64,000 bases of DNA from positions 25,282,487 through 25,346,486 of the forward strand of contig NC_090767.1 of assembly GCF_036898095.1 (NCBI RefSeq), in the 5' to 3' direction. Made by a program: the position numbers and the translations under genes. The notes under the pieces are model-generated. The model was not told the DNA's origin and made no database searches. It was given only the letters and a program-made list of their open reading frames with translations. Positions within the stretch are counted from its first letter, which is position 1. Each line of letters begins with the position of its first letter. This document shows, piece by piece, positions 10,786-19,545 of the stretch. This DNA is from Palaemon carinicauda. Lineage: Eukaryota; Arthropoda; Malacostraca; Decapoda; Palaemonidae.

Positions 10786-12000
10786 ATAACCCGCCCATCC
10801 ACTCAGACGCGTCTGTATGAATTGTCACTTGTGGGGGTAGGAATTGAAGAGGAACCGATTTGGAGAGGTTCTTCGGTTCGGACCATGGCTGTAGTCTCAT
10901 TTTCAAGACAGAGGGGATCTTCGAGACCTTGTCTCTTAAAGGTACTGTGGCTCTCTTTCTCCAAACTCGATTGATGTCTTTGAGTTTGGCTTTCAATAGC
11001 CGATCTGTTACTGAAGCGAATTGAAGAAGGCCGAGGATTCTTTCTAAGGCTCTTCTGGACACCTGTTTGTGTTTGAGAAAATTCTTGACCTTGGAAGCTA
11101 TTTCTCTTACCTTTTTGGGAGTTAGAACCAGCTTGTGCCGTGCAAGGTCCCACTGTATGCCTAACCATTCGAAGCGGTCTGATGGTAGTAGGCGGGATTT
11201 TTGGAGATTGACCCGAAATCCCAGGTTGGCGAGAAAACGAAGTACTTTCTTCGTAGCTCTGTTGCACTCCAGGGCTGACCGAGCCCAAATAAGCCAATCG
11301 TCCAAATAAGCAACGATCTGAATCCCTTGGTTCCCGAGTTGTTCTAACACTGTCTCTCCCAGTTTCGTGAATATCCTGGGTGCAATGTTGAGGCCGAAGG
11401 GCATGACTTTGAACGCAAAGGCTTTCCTGCCTAGACGGAAACCTAGGTAAGGAGAGAAGTTTCGAGCTATTGGTACGTGATAATAGGCGTCAGTAAGATC
11501 GATAGAGGTGGTGACGGCCCCACGGGGAAGCTGGGTCCGTACCTGAGAGATGGTCAACATCCGGAACCTGCCGCAGAGGATGTAAGAATTTAGCTTTGAC
11601 AAGTCCAGGACCACTCTCAATACCGACGAGCCTTTCTTCGGAACTGTGAACAGGCGGCCTTGGAACTTCAGCGATCGAACCCGTTTGATTGCTTTTTTCT
11701 TTAGTAACTCGGTGGTGTACTCTCTCAGAATGGTAGTGGGTCTCTGGAAGAAGGCCACTGGTGGAGGAGGAGAACCTTGTGACCATTTCCACCCCAAGCC
11801 TTTGGAGACTATGCTGTGAGCCCACGGACTGAAGGTCCAATGGTCTCGAAAGTGGTAAAGTCTCCCCCCTACCGGGACTATATCATTGCGAGGGAGTGAA
11901 TCTAGGTCCCTTCCCTCCTCGAGAACCCCTTGTCCTAGGTCCGCCTCGTTGACGGAACTGTCCTCTAGCCCTGTAGCTACCTCTCTGGTGTCCACGAAAG
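10785..12000 (-). pseudogene. pol: Reverse transcriptase of C
   Basis: This is a well-preserved RT. In order: a leader with GLGWKWSQGSPPPPVAFF, the segment KVRVRSLKFQGRLFTVPKK-like with conserved VPKK, VLDLSKLNSYI, then TSIDLTDAYYHVP with the first catalytic aspartate, FGLNIAPRIFTKL, and the YLDDWLIWA box with the catalytic D-D pair at about 11310-11290. It continues through GIQWDLARHKL and the thumb to IHTDASEW, the first RNase H motif, where the frame shifts. The same open stretch begins upstream inside gag (12244), so gag and RT frames overlap by about 360 bases. YLDDW instead of the LTR-type Y-V/I-D-D is usual in DIRS elements. Confidence 0.88.
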
Positions 12001-13883
12001 GGACCTGAGGGTTCGTAGCTAGGGTTGTATGCGGGTGAGGGCTTCCAAACGGGGTTGGGTTGGGTACCTGGGGGAGCAGTGAGGTAGACCACCTGTTGAG
12101 GGTGCTTCGGTTGTAGAGGTGACGAAGCAGCGGGAGACTGTGAAGACGAGTGGGTAACCGACGATTGCTGGTAGTGACCTCGGCTCGTCTTGTAAGGGGC
12201 AAACCTCCGTTTCTTCCTGAAGAAGGTTCGCTTTTGAACCTCAACCCTCCTTTTGGCAGTGAGGCCCCACCTCACTTGCAAATTTTGGTTTGCTCTCGCA
12301 GCGTCTTGTAGTACCTTGTTCACCTCCTCCTGAGGAAAAAGGTTCTTACCCCAGCAGGGGGAAGCTATCAGTCTGTTTGGTTCATGCCTGATCGAGGCCT
12401 CAGATAGAACGTGTTTCCTGCAATTAACCCGAGCCGAACAAAACTCGTGTAAGTCGATTTGGAAGGACAGAGACAGGTTCTTTGTGAATACCCGGAACAA
12501 GGTCTCGGTCGGATAAAGCGAGGTTAGGGACTCCACGGAGGTAATGGAGTGGAGAGACCTAGCTAACCTATTCCGTGCCTCAAACTCAGTCTTGAGAAGA
12601 TTATCTGGTAATTTGGGAAGCTTCTCGGAAAACAGATTAGAGGCGCAGTCTGGGTCTAACTTCCCTACTGTGAAAGTAGCGGGGTCATCATCCCAGATAG
12701 TAACGGTACTCAGAATGAGCATGGAGGTGGGATCCGTCTCATTAAGAGCCGGCATGGCAGAACCTTCTTTGATAGCTTGAAAAGTAAGAGCTGCCATTTT
12801 ATCTGTAATAAGCAAGGTAATAACTGGAGAAGCTGTAAATATGGTGTAGGCTCCTTTGTGTGGGGTGAGCTTGGAATTAGTGCACCCCCAGTCTGACAAC
12901 GTCCTGGCCCAGAGAGCTTGGGCCTGCTCTTTAGGAAATATTACCGTTTCCTTCGGTACCTTGTCTAACCTAACCAAGGCATGTTCTTTCAATCGGATGA
13001 AGCCGTTGAATAGGAATTCTAGTCCCAGAGGGTAAAATTCTAGGTCCTCTAGAGGACTTGTGAATATGCCCTCCAGAGTTATGGCACCATCAATATATGG
13101 AGCATGTAAGGCAAACCTCCAAGGGTTGTTTTTCTCGAAGGGGGGTAACTTCAATGCGTCCGGGGCTGAAGGAGGAGGCATCTGAGTTCCGGAACGGATG
13201 AGACTCGCCACCATATCTTTGAGCTCCGTCATAGGTCCTTGGTCTGTCCTAGACTGTTGTTGTAGATGCTGTTGTATCTGTTCTTTCACAATATCCCTGA
13301 CCAAGGCGGCGGATAAAGCGGGCTCCCGAGCCCGATCCTCTAACGAAGCCCTGGACTTAGTGGACTTCGACTTTTTAGGAGTCACAGTTTTAGGTACAGT
13401 AATATGAACATCAGGATCCTTTGAGGGTCCCGGAACCGGTGACACTGATAATGGCAAAGCTGAAGGCTTAAAGGTACATAGTGGCTTTACCTTGGGTCGT
13501 ACAGGAACGGAGGGACCTCGAGGAGAAGCCGTAGGTTTATCAAAGCCGTGAAAGGAAGTAGTAGAGGAAGGAGTGTGGGGTGAAAGGGGGTCCACCAACT
13601 CAACACCACCTACCTGCTCATCCATGGGTTCGTCGTCCAGACCTAGGTAGGGCTCGGCCTCCGTCACTAAAACCTCTTCCTCCGTTAGAATGGTTGCTCT
13701 AACCACCTCAATTAACGGGGCCGCTGTCTCCGGTGGAACTGCTGCAGTAGTAAAGTCTGGGAATAGGCGAGAAGCCATGTCTCCATCAAGGAGATAGGGT
13801 GCGCCAGACGGCGCATTCCTCCCAAAACCCGACACCCAAGGACGGAGAGTAGCTCTTGCTTCCCGGAGAGATTCATCATCAGC
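11883..13883 (-). CDS. gag: gag main exon of C
   Basis: A long open stretch of over 650 codons follows the predicted splice acceptor at 13883. It has a Pro/Ser/Thr-rich N-terminal part with acidic patches (TEEEVLVTEAEPYLG), a basic linker near residue 150 (PKKSKSTKSRAS), a globular central part aligning with gag of A (NNPWRFALHAPYIDGAITLEGIF; KNLFPQEEVNKVLQDAARAN against KHLFPSALVKEIIDKAA) and an Arg/Gly-rich C-terminal tail (RGHQRGSYRARGQFRQRGG) suited to RNA binding. The first codons before the first methionine at 13835 are still in frame with the upstream exon. It appears intact and is the best-preserved gag in the window. Its product would act as the element's nucleocapsid-type protein; that is inferred. 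Confidence 0.8.
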   Translation of the reverse strand, partial: ADDESLREARATLRPWVSGFGRNAPSGAPYLLDGDMASRLFPDFTTAAVPPETAAPLIEVVRATILTEEEVLVTEAEPYLGLDDEPMDEQVGGVELVDPLSPHTPSSTTSFHGFDKPTASPRGPSVPVRPKVKPLCTFKPSALPLSVSPVPGPSKDPDVHITVPKTVTPKKSKSTKSRASLEDRAREPALSAALVRDIVKEQIQQHLQQQSRTDQGPMTELKDMVASLIRSGTQMPPPSAPDALKLPPFEKNNPWRFALHAPYIDGAITLEGIFTSPLEDLEFYPLGLEFLFNGFIRLKEHALVRLDKVPKETVIFPKEQAQALWARTLSDWGCTNSKLTPHKGAYTIFTASPVITLLITDKMAALTFQAIKEGSAMPALNETDPTSMLILSTVTIWDDDPATFTVGKLDPDCASNLFSEKLPKLPDNLLKTEFEARNRLARSLHSITSVESLTSLYPTETLFRVFTKNLSLSFQIDLHEFCSARVNCRKHVLSEASIRHEPNRLIASPCWGKNLFPQEEVNKVLQDAARANQNLQVRWGLTAKRRVEVQKRTFFRKKRRFAPYKTSRGHYQQSSVTHSSSQSPAASSPLQPKHPQQVVYLTAPPGTQPNPVWKPSPAYNPSYEPSGPFRGHQRGSYRARGQFRQRGGPRTRGSRGGKGPRFTPSQ

Positions 13884-13992
13884 CTGAAAGAGGAGAGGGG
13901 ATTAATGATGAAGCCAAAACTGATGTAAATATATAAAGACCAATTAATACCTCGCAAAGGATATTAACAGGAACAAACTAGAACCAACTTAC
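13884..13992 (-). other. Predicted 109-nt GT-AG intron in gag of C
   Basis: On the minus strand the upstream exon ends AACGAGGAG and is followed by GTAAGTTGG; the 3' end is a pyrimidine-rich CTCTCCTCTTTCAG before GCTGATGATG. Removal joins codons in phase 0. The spliced protein then aligns without a break to gag of A, which has no intron there (positions 55860-55900). The intron carries stops in the gag frame. Confidence 0.75.
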
Positions 13993-14181
13993 CTCCTCGT
14001 TCAGGAGTAGGGATGACAGCTCATAGCAGAGCATGCATGACTCCGGGAACCATATCATATAGGGGGCTTGTCCCGGTTCCCGAGAGAAGGATATGGCGCA
14101 ATGGGCATGGGACCGGCATAGATCATGGCCCATGGGATCAGTAAAGGCAGCGGAGCAGCCCTTGGCAGCGCAGCGGACTTT
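13993..14181 (-). CDS. gag: gag zinc-finger exon of C
   Basis: A 63-codon exon bounded by TTTTTACAG on its left in the sense direction and GTAAGT on its right. It encodes a cysteine/histidine-rich module: C-x4-C, then G-H-x2-C-R-x-H-A-x-C-A, a W-F-P segment and C-x2-C (CMLCY). The same spacing occurs in gag of A (KCDHGFCG, GHTACRTHASCA, WDPQNCTVC). Metal binding is likely from the residues but not proven. The exon is flanked by a candidate upstream intron (14182-14339) whose donor GTACGT follows an ATG. Confidence 0.75.
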
Positions 14182-14342
14182 CTGTAAAAAGAAAGAAGAC
14201 ATAAGTCTGGATGTTCCTTGAGATTCTGGTCAGTGACATATGAATCAGAAAACACTTAAATCTTAATTATGTGTGAGTATGGTAGTAGCTAGTACCTTAA
14301 TAAATTAAAAAATTATATTAAAAATCAGTAACCACGTACCAT
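14182..14342 (-). other. Candidate first exon (ATG) and first intron of gag of C
   Basis: The sense strand reads ATTCATG then GTACGTGG at 14343-14334, and the acceptor is CTTTTTACAG before 14181. If used, the start codon sits alone at the end of a first exon and the intron is 158 nt long. The acceptor is strong; the donor is plausible but non-consensus at +3 to +6, so this is a tentative call. Confidence 0.45.
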
Positions 14343-15545
14343 GAATCTCTAATCTTCATCGGTATCACATTGTTAACTCCGGTTCTGGACGTCTGCTTGA
14401 TCTCTGTTTGTACCAGAGATCCGGTAGCAAAGGCCCGTCATCGAGATATCATGACAGTCACCGGTACGATAACATTAACCTCAATGAATGTGTGTTATCT
14501 CCAGTGAAGCCAGAGATTTGATGAAAAAAGGGGCCATAAATGTGTAATTGTGATCAATCATGACAAAGGTTCGTGTGCAAAAGGCCTCAGCCGGAGTCTG
14601 AGAGCCGGATTTCACCGTTGCACTCCAAATATCTGGCTAGTTCTCACCCAATGAGTATCCATTATAGCGGAGTATAACTCAAGGCAGAGCTAAGGGTGTC
14701 GGCATAAAACGACCCCAATTAATGACTCATACACTAACGTACCTATTAATAGTGCTAGCTATATTAACAGTAACCACATAAATAAAACATGTATAACATT
14801 AAACGTACTATCATCAACTCTGATAATAAGAGGAGGCCTGAATAACTCATGATCGTATAAAAACGGAGAACGGGAAATTCACCTCTCTTACTCAAGCTAA
14901 TAAAGAAAACGAGAGAAGGGATAACTCATATCTGTAGAACAGGAAACGAGCACTCTATGCTCTCGCTCTCAAGGTTACATAATAAAAAACTAACATCACA
15001 CAATAATATAAGAAAAATAATAAAATTTATTGCTTTTTTCTTAGTAATTGTAATAACCAAGAACGAAGAATAACGACAACGTAACAAATAAACAAGGATA
15101 TAGTCTAAATCGAGCCTTCCTGAGGCGAGTACAAAACTAACAGACTAAATCGCTATTCTTTAAATCGCTATTCTTCGTAGGTCCAAATTGGACTTGCAAG
15201 CAAATAAATACCATAGTAAAAACTAATAATAATTAAAGATAACACAAATGGTCATAAAACGTAAGTGATATAACCTAGATGACAGAGTACCAGATGGGCA
15301 ATAATAACTAGAAAATTTACCGAAGCGAACATAACCCAAAATGGCTGCCGATACCTCGGCAGGACAATCGCTTCCAAAACTAAAAACCACCATATTGGAA
15401 ACAACAAATGCCCGGTACTGCAATAAGCTGCCAAAACAAACTATGGTACTTAACATTGGTAAAGGTGAAGTAGCAACGTCAGTCATGTTGAAATAACGAG
15501 AAACTCTTCGAAAAATACTGTGCAAAATCAATCTCAACTTGCGAT
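14343..15545. other. AT-rich sequence between gag of C and the RT piece of H
   Basis: No coding sequence and no copy of the C terminal repeat is visible. It should hold the 5' untranslated region and 5' ITR of C, but the expected ITR is missing. Short inverted segments and many TAAT runs occur. It may include deletion scars or a further small insertion that I do not recognise. Confidence 0.45.
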
Positions 15546-15721
15546 CAAGTCCAAAATCAACTTGGAGTCTACCTCGGTGTTGAAGAAGGGTAGCCACCGA
15601 GTCTGCTAGGATCAGCCAGTCGTTCAGGCATCTTAGGAGACAGATGCCAATCCTGTGGGCCCAGGTTGACACTAGGGAGAAAACCTGAGGTGCTGTACAC
15701 AGGCCGATGCACAGCACCTTG
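15546..15721 (-). pseudogene. pol: Middle RT piece of H, between insertions C and D
   Basis: The reading FKVLCIGLCTAPQVF, then STWAHRIGICLL and CLNDWLILADS is the RT segment that carries the catalytic pair; related copies read YLDDWLILADS, so one of the aspartates is replaced here by asparagine. The upstream neighbour codons lie at 23173 after element D. The downstream codons lie at 8240 before element C. Confidence 0.8.
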
Positions 15722-15935
15722 AAATGACAAATTCGTAGATAATTTGTATTTTTCTTAACCATACAAACCTTAGCTATTTAATATGGGTATTACTTTTGGC
15801 GTAGCTGAAATGACGAGCTATTAGAATTTTGACAAGGGTTTACTACCCCGCGCTAGTTAGTGAGGGGGTAGGGAGGGGTAGCTCGCTACCCCTCCCCCCT
15901 CACACACCTGTGACTAGCTCACTTTGCTTAGAGAT
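15722..15935. repeat. Left (3') ITR of D
   Basis: It runs from AAATGACAAATTCGTAG through TATTTAATATGGGTATTAC, GAATTTTGAC and the CCTCACACACCTGTGAC block. The reverse complement of the right ITR (23030-23172) matches from TATTTAATATGGGTATTAC onward with few differences and one gap of about 25 bases. Confidence 0.85.
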
Positions 15936-15969
15936 AGGACTTCCCGGGGGACAGGGCTGGCGGGCAAGT

Positions 15970-16085
15970 TTGATTAAATAGCTAAGGTTTGTATGGTTAG
16001 GAAAAATACAAATTATCTACGAATTTATCATTTGTTCCGTAACCGAAATACAAACCACACTATTTAATATGGGTGTCTTAACCCT
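15970..16085. repeat. ICR of D
   Basis: The left half (TTAAATAGCTAAGGTTTGTA, GGAAAAATACAAATTATCTA) is complementary to the outer left end (15729-15781). The right half (TTCCGTAACCGAAATACAAA then CCACACTATTTAATATGGG) is complementary to the right end at 23128-23172. The join point lies at about 16032. Confidence 0.85.
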
Positions 16086-16089
16086 TAGG

Positions 16090-16550
16090 TAGGGTGGTAA
16101 GTCCCAGCCATTACTGGCTTTTGGCTTTTTTCCCGGGGACTCAGTATCTGGGTGTGTCAGTACCCAAAGATAAGGAGTCCCTGCACCTCGCAAGTGCCTT
16201 GCTCTGCAAGGACCGCGGCCTACGTAAGCTTGTGTGTGAAGGAATGAAGTGTGACTCGTCCTAGGAAGTTGACCTGAACTTCCTAAAGTCCTTTAGATGG
16301 AATTCTAGGATAGGACGTTCCCAATACCACCTCGTCAGGGTATGGGGACGTGACAGTATTATCTTAATAGTAGGAACACAAGGAAACATGGTTTACCTGC
16401 AGTGGTTTGAGGTCAGCTGTGCAGAGAACCCAAGATGCTGCTTTCCCCAAGAGAGGGGAGAATGAAGAAGAGAATAAGGGCCAGGCAAACCTTTTCATTC
16501 ATGCAGACTAAAACCGGGTAACAATGCCCTCAACCTTCTGCTACTTGTCC
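16090..16550. other. 3' non-coding part of D
   Basis: No gene seen. It lies between the ICR and the end of the recombinase frame and is the likely 3' untranslated stretch. Confidence 0.5.
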
Positions 16551-16567
16551 ATTAAGGAGCCTGAGGT

Positions 16568-17640
16568 TTAAACCAGCTGTTGTGCAGCCAACACAGGGCC
16601 GATAGAAAACGTATCGAGCCTCCTGTGGGTCACGTCTTGCAGGTAGTGGGCTGTGAAGGTCGTTCGACGCTTCCAAACCCCTGCTTGTAAAACCTGCGTC
16701 ACAGAGTAATTCTTCTTGAATGTCAGGGACGTAGTAATGCACCTGACATCATGTGTTCTAGGGCAACGAGACGGAGGAGGGTCGGGATTCAGGGAATGAT
16801 GGATAACCCTGCGAATCCACGCTGAGATAGTATTCTTAGTGACCCTTCTCTTCGTCCTTCCCGTGCCCAAGAACAATGCTTGCACCCGAGGACGAATTGC
16901 AGCTGTTCTCTTAAGATAGAGCCTCAGACTCCTTACTGGGCATAGTAGGAGATGGTCTGGGTCATCTGTTACAGAACGGAGACTCGAAATCCGGAAAGAG
17001 TCGAACCGAGGGTCCGGCAATCCTGGATTTTGAGTCTTGGCAACAAACTCAGGAACGAACCTGAACGTTACCTCCCCCCATCCCCTTGAATGGGCGATGT
17101 CATACGAGAGACCATGAAGTTCGCCGACTCGCTTGGCCGAGGCCAAAGCAAGTAGGAACACCGTCTTCCAAGTCAGGTGGCGATCAGAAGCCTGGCGTAA
17201 TGGTTCGAAAGGAGGTCTCTTAAGAGACCTGAGGACTCGAACCACGTTTCATGGAGGAGGTCTCACTTCCGACTGAGGGCAGGTAAGTTCATAACTTCGT
17301 ATGAGTAGAGAAAGTTCCAGCGAAGAGGAAATGTCCATTCCTTTGAGCCTGAAGGCAAGACTTAAGGCTGAGCGATAGCCTTTCACTGCCGAGACTGAAA
17401 GACGCATTCTTCCCGCAAATACACGAGAAACTCCGCTATTGCTGGAATAGTGGCATCGAGTAGAGAGATACCCCTTCCACGACACCAACCACAGAAGACT
17501 CTCCACTTTGCCTGATAGACCCCTGCGGATGACTTTCGCAGGTGTTGAGACATCCTTTCAGCAACTTGTTGCGAAAAGCCTCTCTCTGTGAGGAGATGCT
17601 GGATAGTCTCCAGGCGTGAAGCCGCAGCGAGGCTACGGCC
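16568..17640 (-). pseudogene. Tyrosine recombinase of D
   Basis: The core-binding domain starts at about 17640 in a frame overlapping MT (segments CGWCRGRGISLLDATIP and VSAVKGYRSALSLAFRL). The catalytic domain is complete at 17245-16568: LALASAKRVGELHGL carries the first arginine, RTHDVRCITTSL the histidine and second arginine, and WKRRTTFTAHYLQDV the tryptophan region and nucleophile tyrosine. A single TGA at 17249-17251 stands where sister copies have tryptophan, between the two domains. Apart from that stop the catalytic part is open to a C-terminus of normal length. The enzyme would integrate circular element DNA. Confidence 0.85.
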
Positions 17641-18400
17641 TTGTGGAAGATGTTGGCGTGTGGTTGTTTGAGTAGCTCATGTCGTGGAGGAAGTTCTTTC
17701 GGGAGTTCCGTCATGAGCTGCAGAAGGTCTGGAAACCACTCTGCGTGATGCCATAGCGGAGCTATCAAGGTCATTGAAAGGGTGACCGATATTCTGGTCT
17801 TGTTGAGTACCCTTCTCATCAGACAGAACGGGGGAAAGGCGTAAACGTCGATGTTGTCCCACCGTTGTTGGAAGGCATCTTGCCAGATTGCCTTGGGGTC
17901 CGGGACTGGGGAGCAGTACAGCGGAAGCTTGAAATTCAAAGCTGTCGCGAACAGATCCACCGTCGGGGAACCCGACAAAGTCAGGACTTTGTTGGCTACT
18001 AGACGATCCAAAGACCACTCGGTACTCACTATCTGGGATGCTCTGCTCAGACTGTCGGCGAGCACATTCCTCTTGCCTGGAATGAAACGAGCTGATAGTG
18101 GAATCGAGTGGACTTCGGTCCATTTCAGTATCTCTAAAGCAAGATGGGATAGCTGCTCTGAAAAGGCTCCTCCCTGCTTGTTGATATAAGCCACTACCAT
18201 GGTGGTGTCGCTCATCACCACCACGGAGTGACCCGCCAGGTATTGTTGGAACTATTGAAGTGCCAGGTATATGGTCTTCATTCCTAGCAGGTTTATGTGG
18301 AGGCACTTTTCTGATTTTGACCAGAGGCCTGATATCCTGTGGTTCAGAACATGGGCCCCCCACCCTTATTTTGAGGCGTCCGAGAACAGCATCAAATCCG
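17436..18400 (-). pseudogene. pol: RNase H and MT-like domain of D
   Basis: The RNase H starts at LMLFSDASK at about 18370. A stop follows directly at 18366 and another near 18254. The rest is open for 262 codons: VVMSDTTMVVAYINKQGG with its aspartate, FIPGKRNVLADSLSR, then the methyltransferase-like part (VDLFATALNFKLPLYCSP, VYAFPPFCLMRRVLNK and LIAPLWHHAEWFPDLL). The catalytic D/N-P-P-Y/F box reads F-P-P-F. Its C-terminal 200 bases overlap the recombinase in another frame. Confidence 0.8.
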
Positions 18401-19545
18401 GGGGAAGGACGAGAAGATCCACTCCCTTTCGTAGGTTGTCGTCTGTCACCCACCACTGAGGGTCCGTCCGTTCCGCAGGACCCATAGGGACCAAGACGTC
18501 CGGGGAATCATGTCTTTGATTCCACCGGGACTTGAGTTGCCATTGCAGGGATCTTATCCTGAGGCGACTGTTTGGAACTTGACGGGCCAGTGAAGAAAGG
18601 TGACCGAAGAGACGTAACCACGATTGGGCTGGGAGTTCTTGTCTGAGGAAAGGATCTGCGACCCTCCTCAGTCTTGCTATCCTGTTGTCTGATGGAAAGG
18701 CTTTGTGGAGATTGGTGTCCAAGATCATGCCTAGATATACCAGTCGCTGAGTTGGAAGCAGAGAAGACTTCTCGAGGTTTACCATGATCCCTAGATCTTG
18801 GCAAAGTCCCAGAAGCTTGTCTCGGTGTCGAAGAAGGGTCGACTCCGAGTCTGCCAGGATCAGCCAGTCGTCCAGATAACGGAGGAGACGGATGCCGATC
18901 CTGTGTGCCCACGAAGAAATCAGGGTGAACACTCTGGTAAATACCCAAGGTGCTGTGGAGAGACCGAAACACAGCACCTTGAACTGGTAGATCTTGTTGT
19001 CTAGGCTGGAAGTATGCGTCGTTCAGGTCCAGTGTACACATGAAGTCTTGTGGTCTCACCGCAAGTCTGACCGTGTCCGCCGTCTCCATGCTGAACGGGG
19101 TTTGTTTGACAAACCTGTTCAGGGCTGAGAGGTCGATGACTGGTCTCCAGCCTCCAGACGCCTTCTTTACAAGAAAGAGTCAACTGAAGCAGCCTGGGGA
19201 ACCGTCGACGACCTCCTGGAGAGCTCCCTTCTTTAACATGGTCTCGATTTCTGCCCGTAGGGCTTGCCACCTTTCCGATCCCATGGCAAAGGAGCTCAAC
19301 GACACTGGATCTGCTGTCATGGGAGGTAGAGATGTTATGAATGGGACGCGATATCCCTGACTGATTACGGAAATCGTCCAGGAATCGGCCCCGAGTTGCT
19401 GCCACCTGTCTGCGCAACTTTGTAGGCATCCCCCCACTGGTGGACATGCAGGGGGATTGCCAATCCTAGCGTTTGCGGCCTCGGCCACTCCCTCTAGGAT
19501 TTTTGCCTCTCCTGGAGGACTTTTTGCCTTTCTTGTCTTTGACAT
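18366..19545 (-). pseudogene. pol: Reverse transcriptase of D
   Basis: The leader ADRWQQLGADSWTISVISQG and YRVPF-SLPPM segment is open from 19545 to 19182, where a TGA interrupts just before LFLVKK. The central part gives PVIDLSALNKFV and TLDLNDAYFQ with the first aspartate at about 19040. Roughly 15 codons and the frame are lost at about 19000-19015. RT then resumes with CFGLSTAPWVFTRVF, LLRYLDDWLILADS at about 18880-18840 carrying the catalytic pair, NLEKSSLLPTQRLVYLGM, and the thumb to the first RNase H motif. The same TGA position is found in H (23407). Confidence 0.85.

Larger units (their letters stand above)
8241..15545 (-). mobile_element. DIRS-like element C, inserted in the RT of H
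   Basis: C is a second DIRS subfamily, related to A in protein sequence. The left terminus (GGGATTTTGAC at about 8241) is fixed by its ICR. Order on the minus strand: gag with introns (about 14342-11883), RT, RNase H and MT (about 12244-10057), recombinase (about 10060-9130), ICR and 3' ITR. The right ITR predicted by the ICR (ending CGTCACAGGCCGCCCCAG) is not found before H resumes at about 15545, so the 5' end is deleted or replaced. The right boundary is therefore approximate. Confidence 0.7.

Noticed and set aside
9536..12244. A single 902-residue fusion of RT and recombinase in C
   Set aside because: Between the RT and recombinase parts this frame is the out-of-frame reading of RNase H and MT; the true RNase H is in another frame, so the fusion is an accident of one frameshift and overlapping genes.
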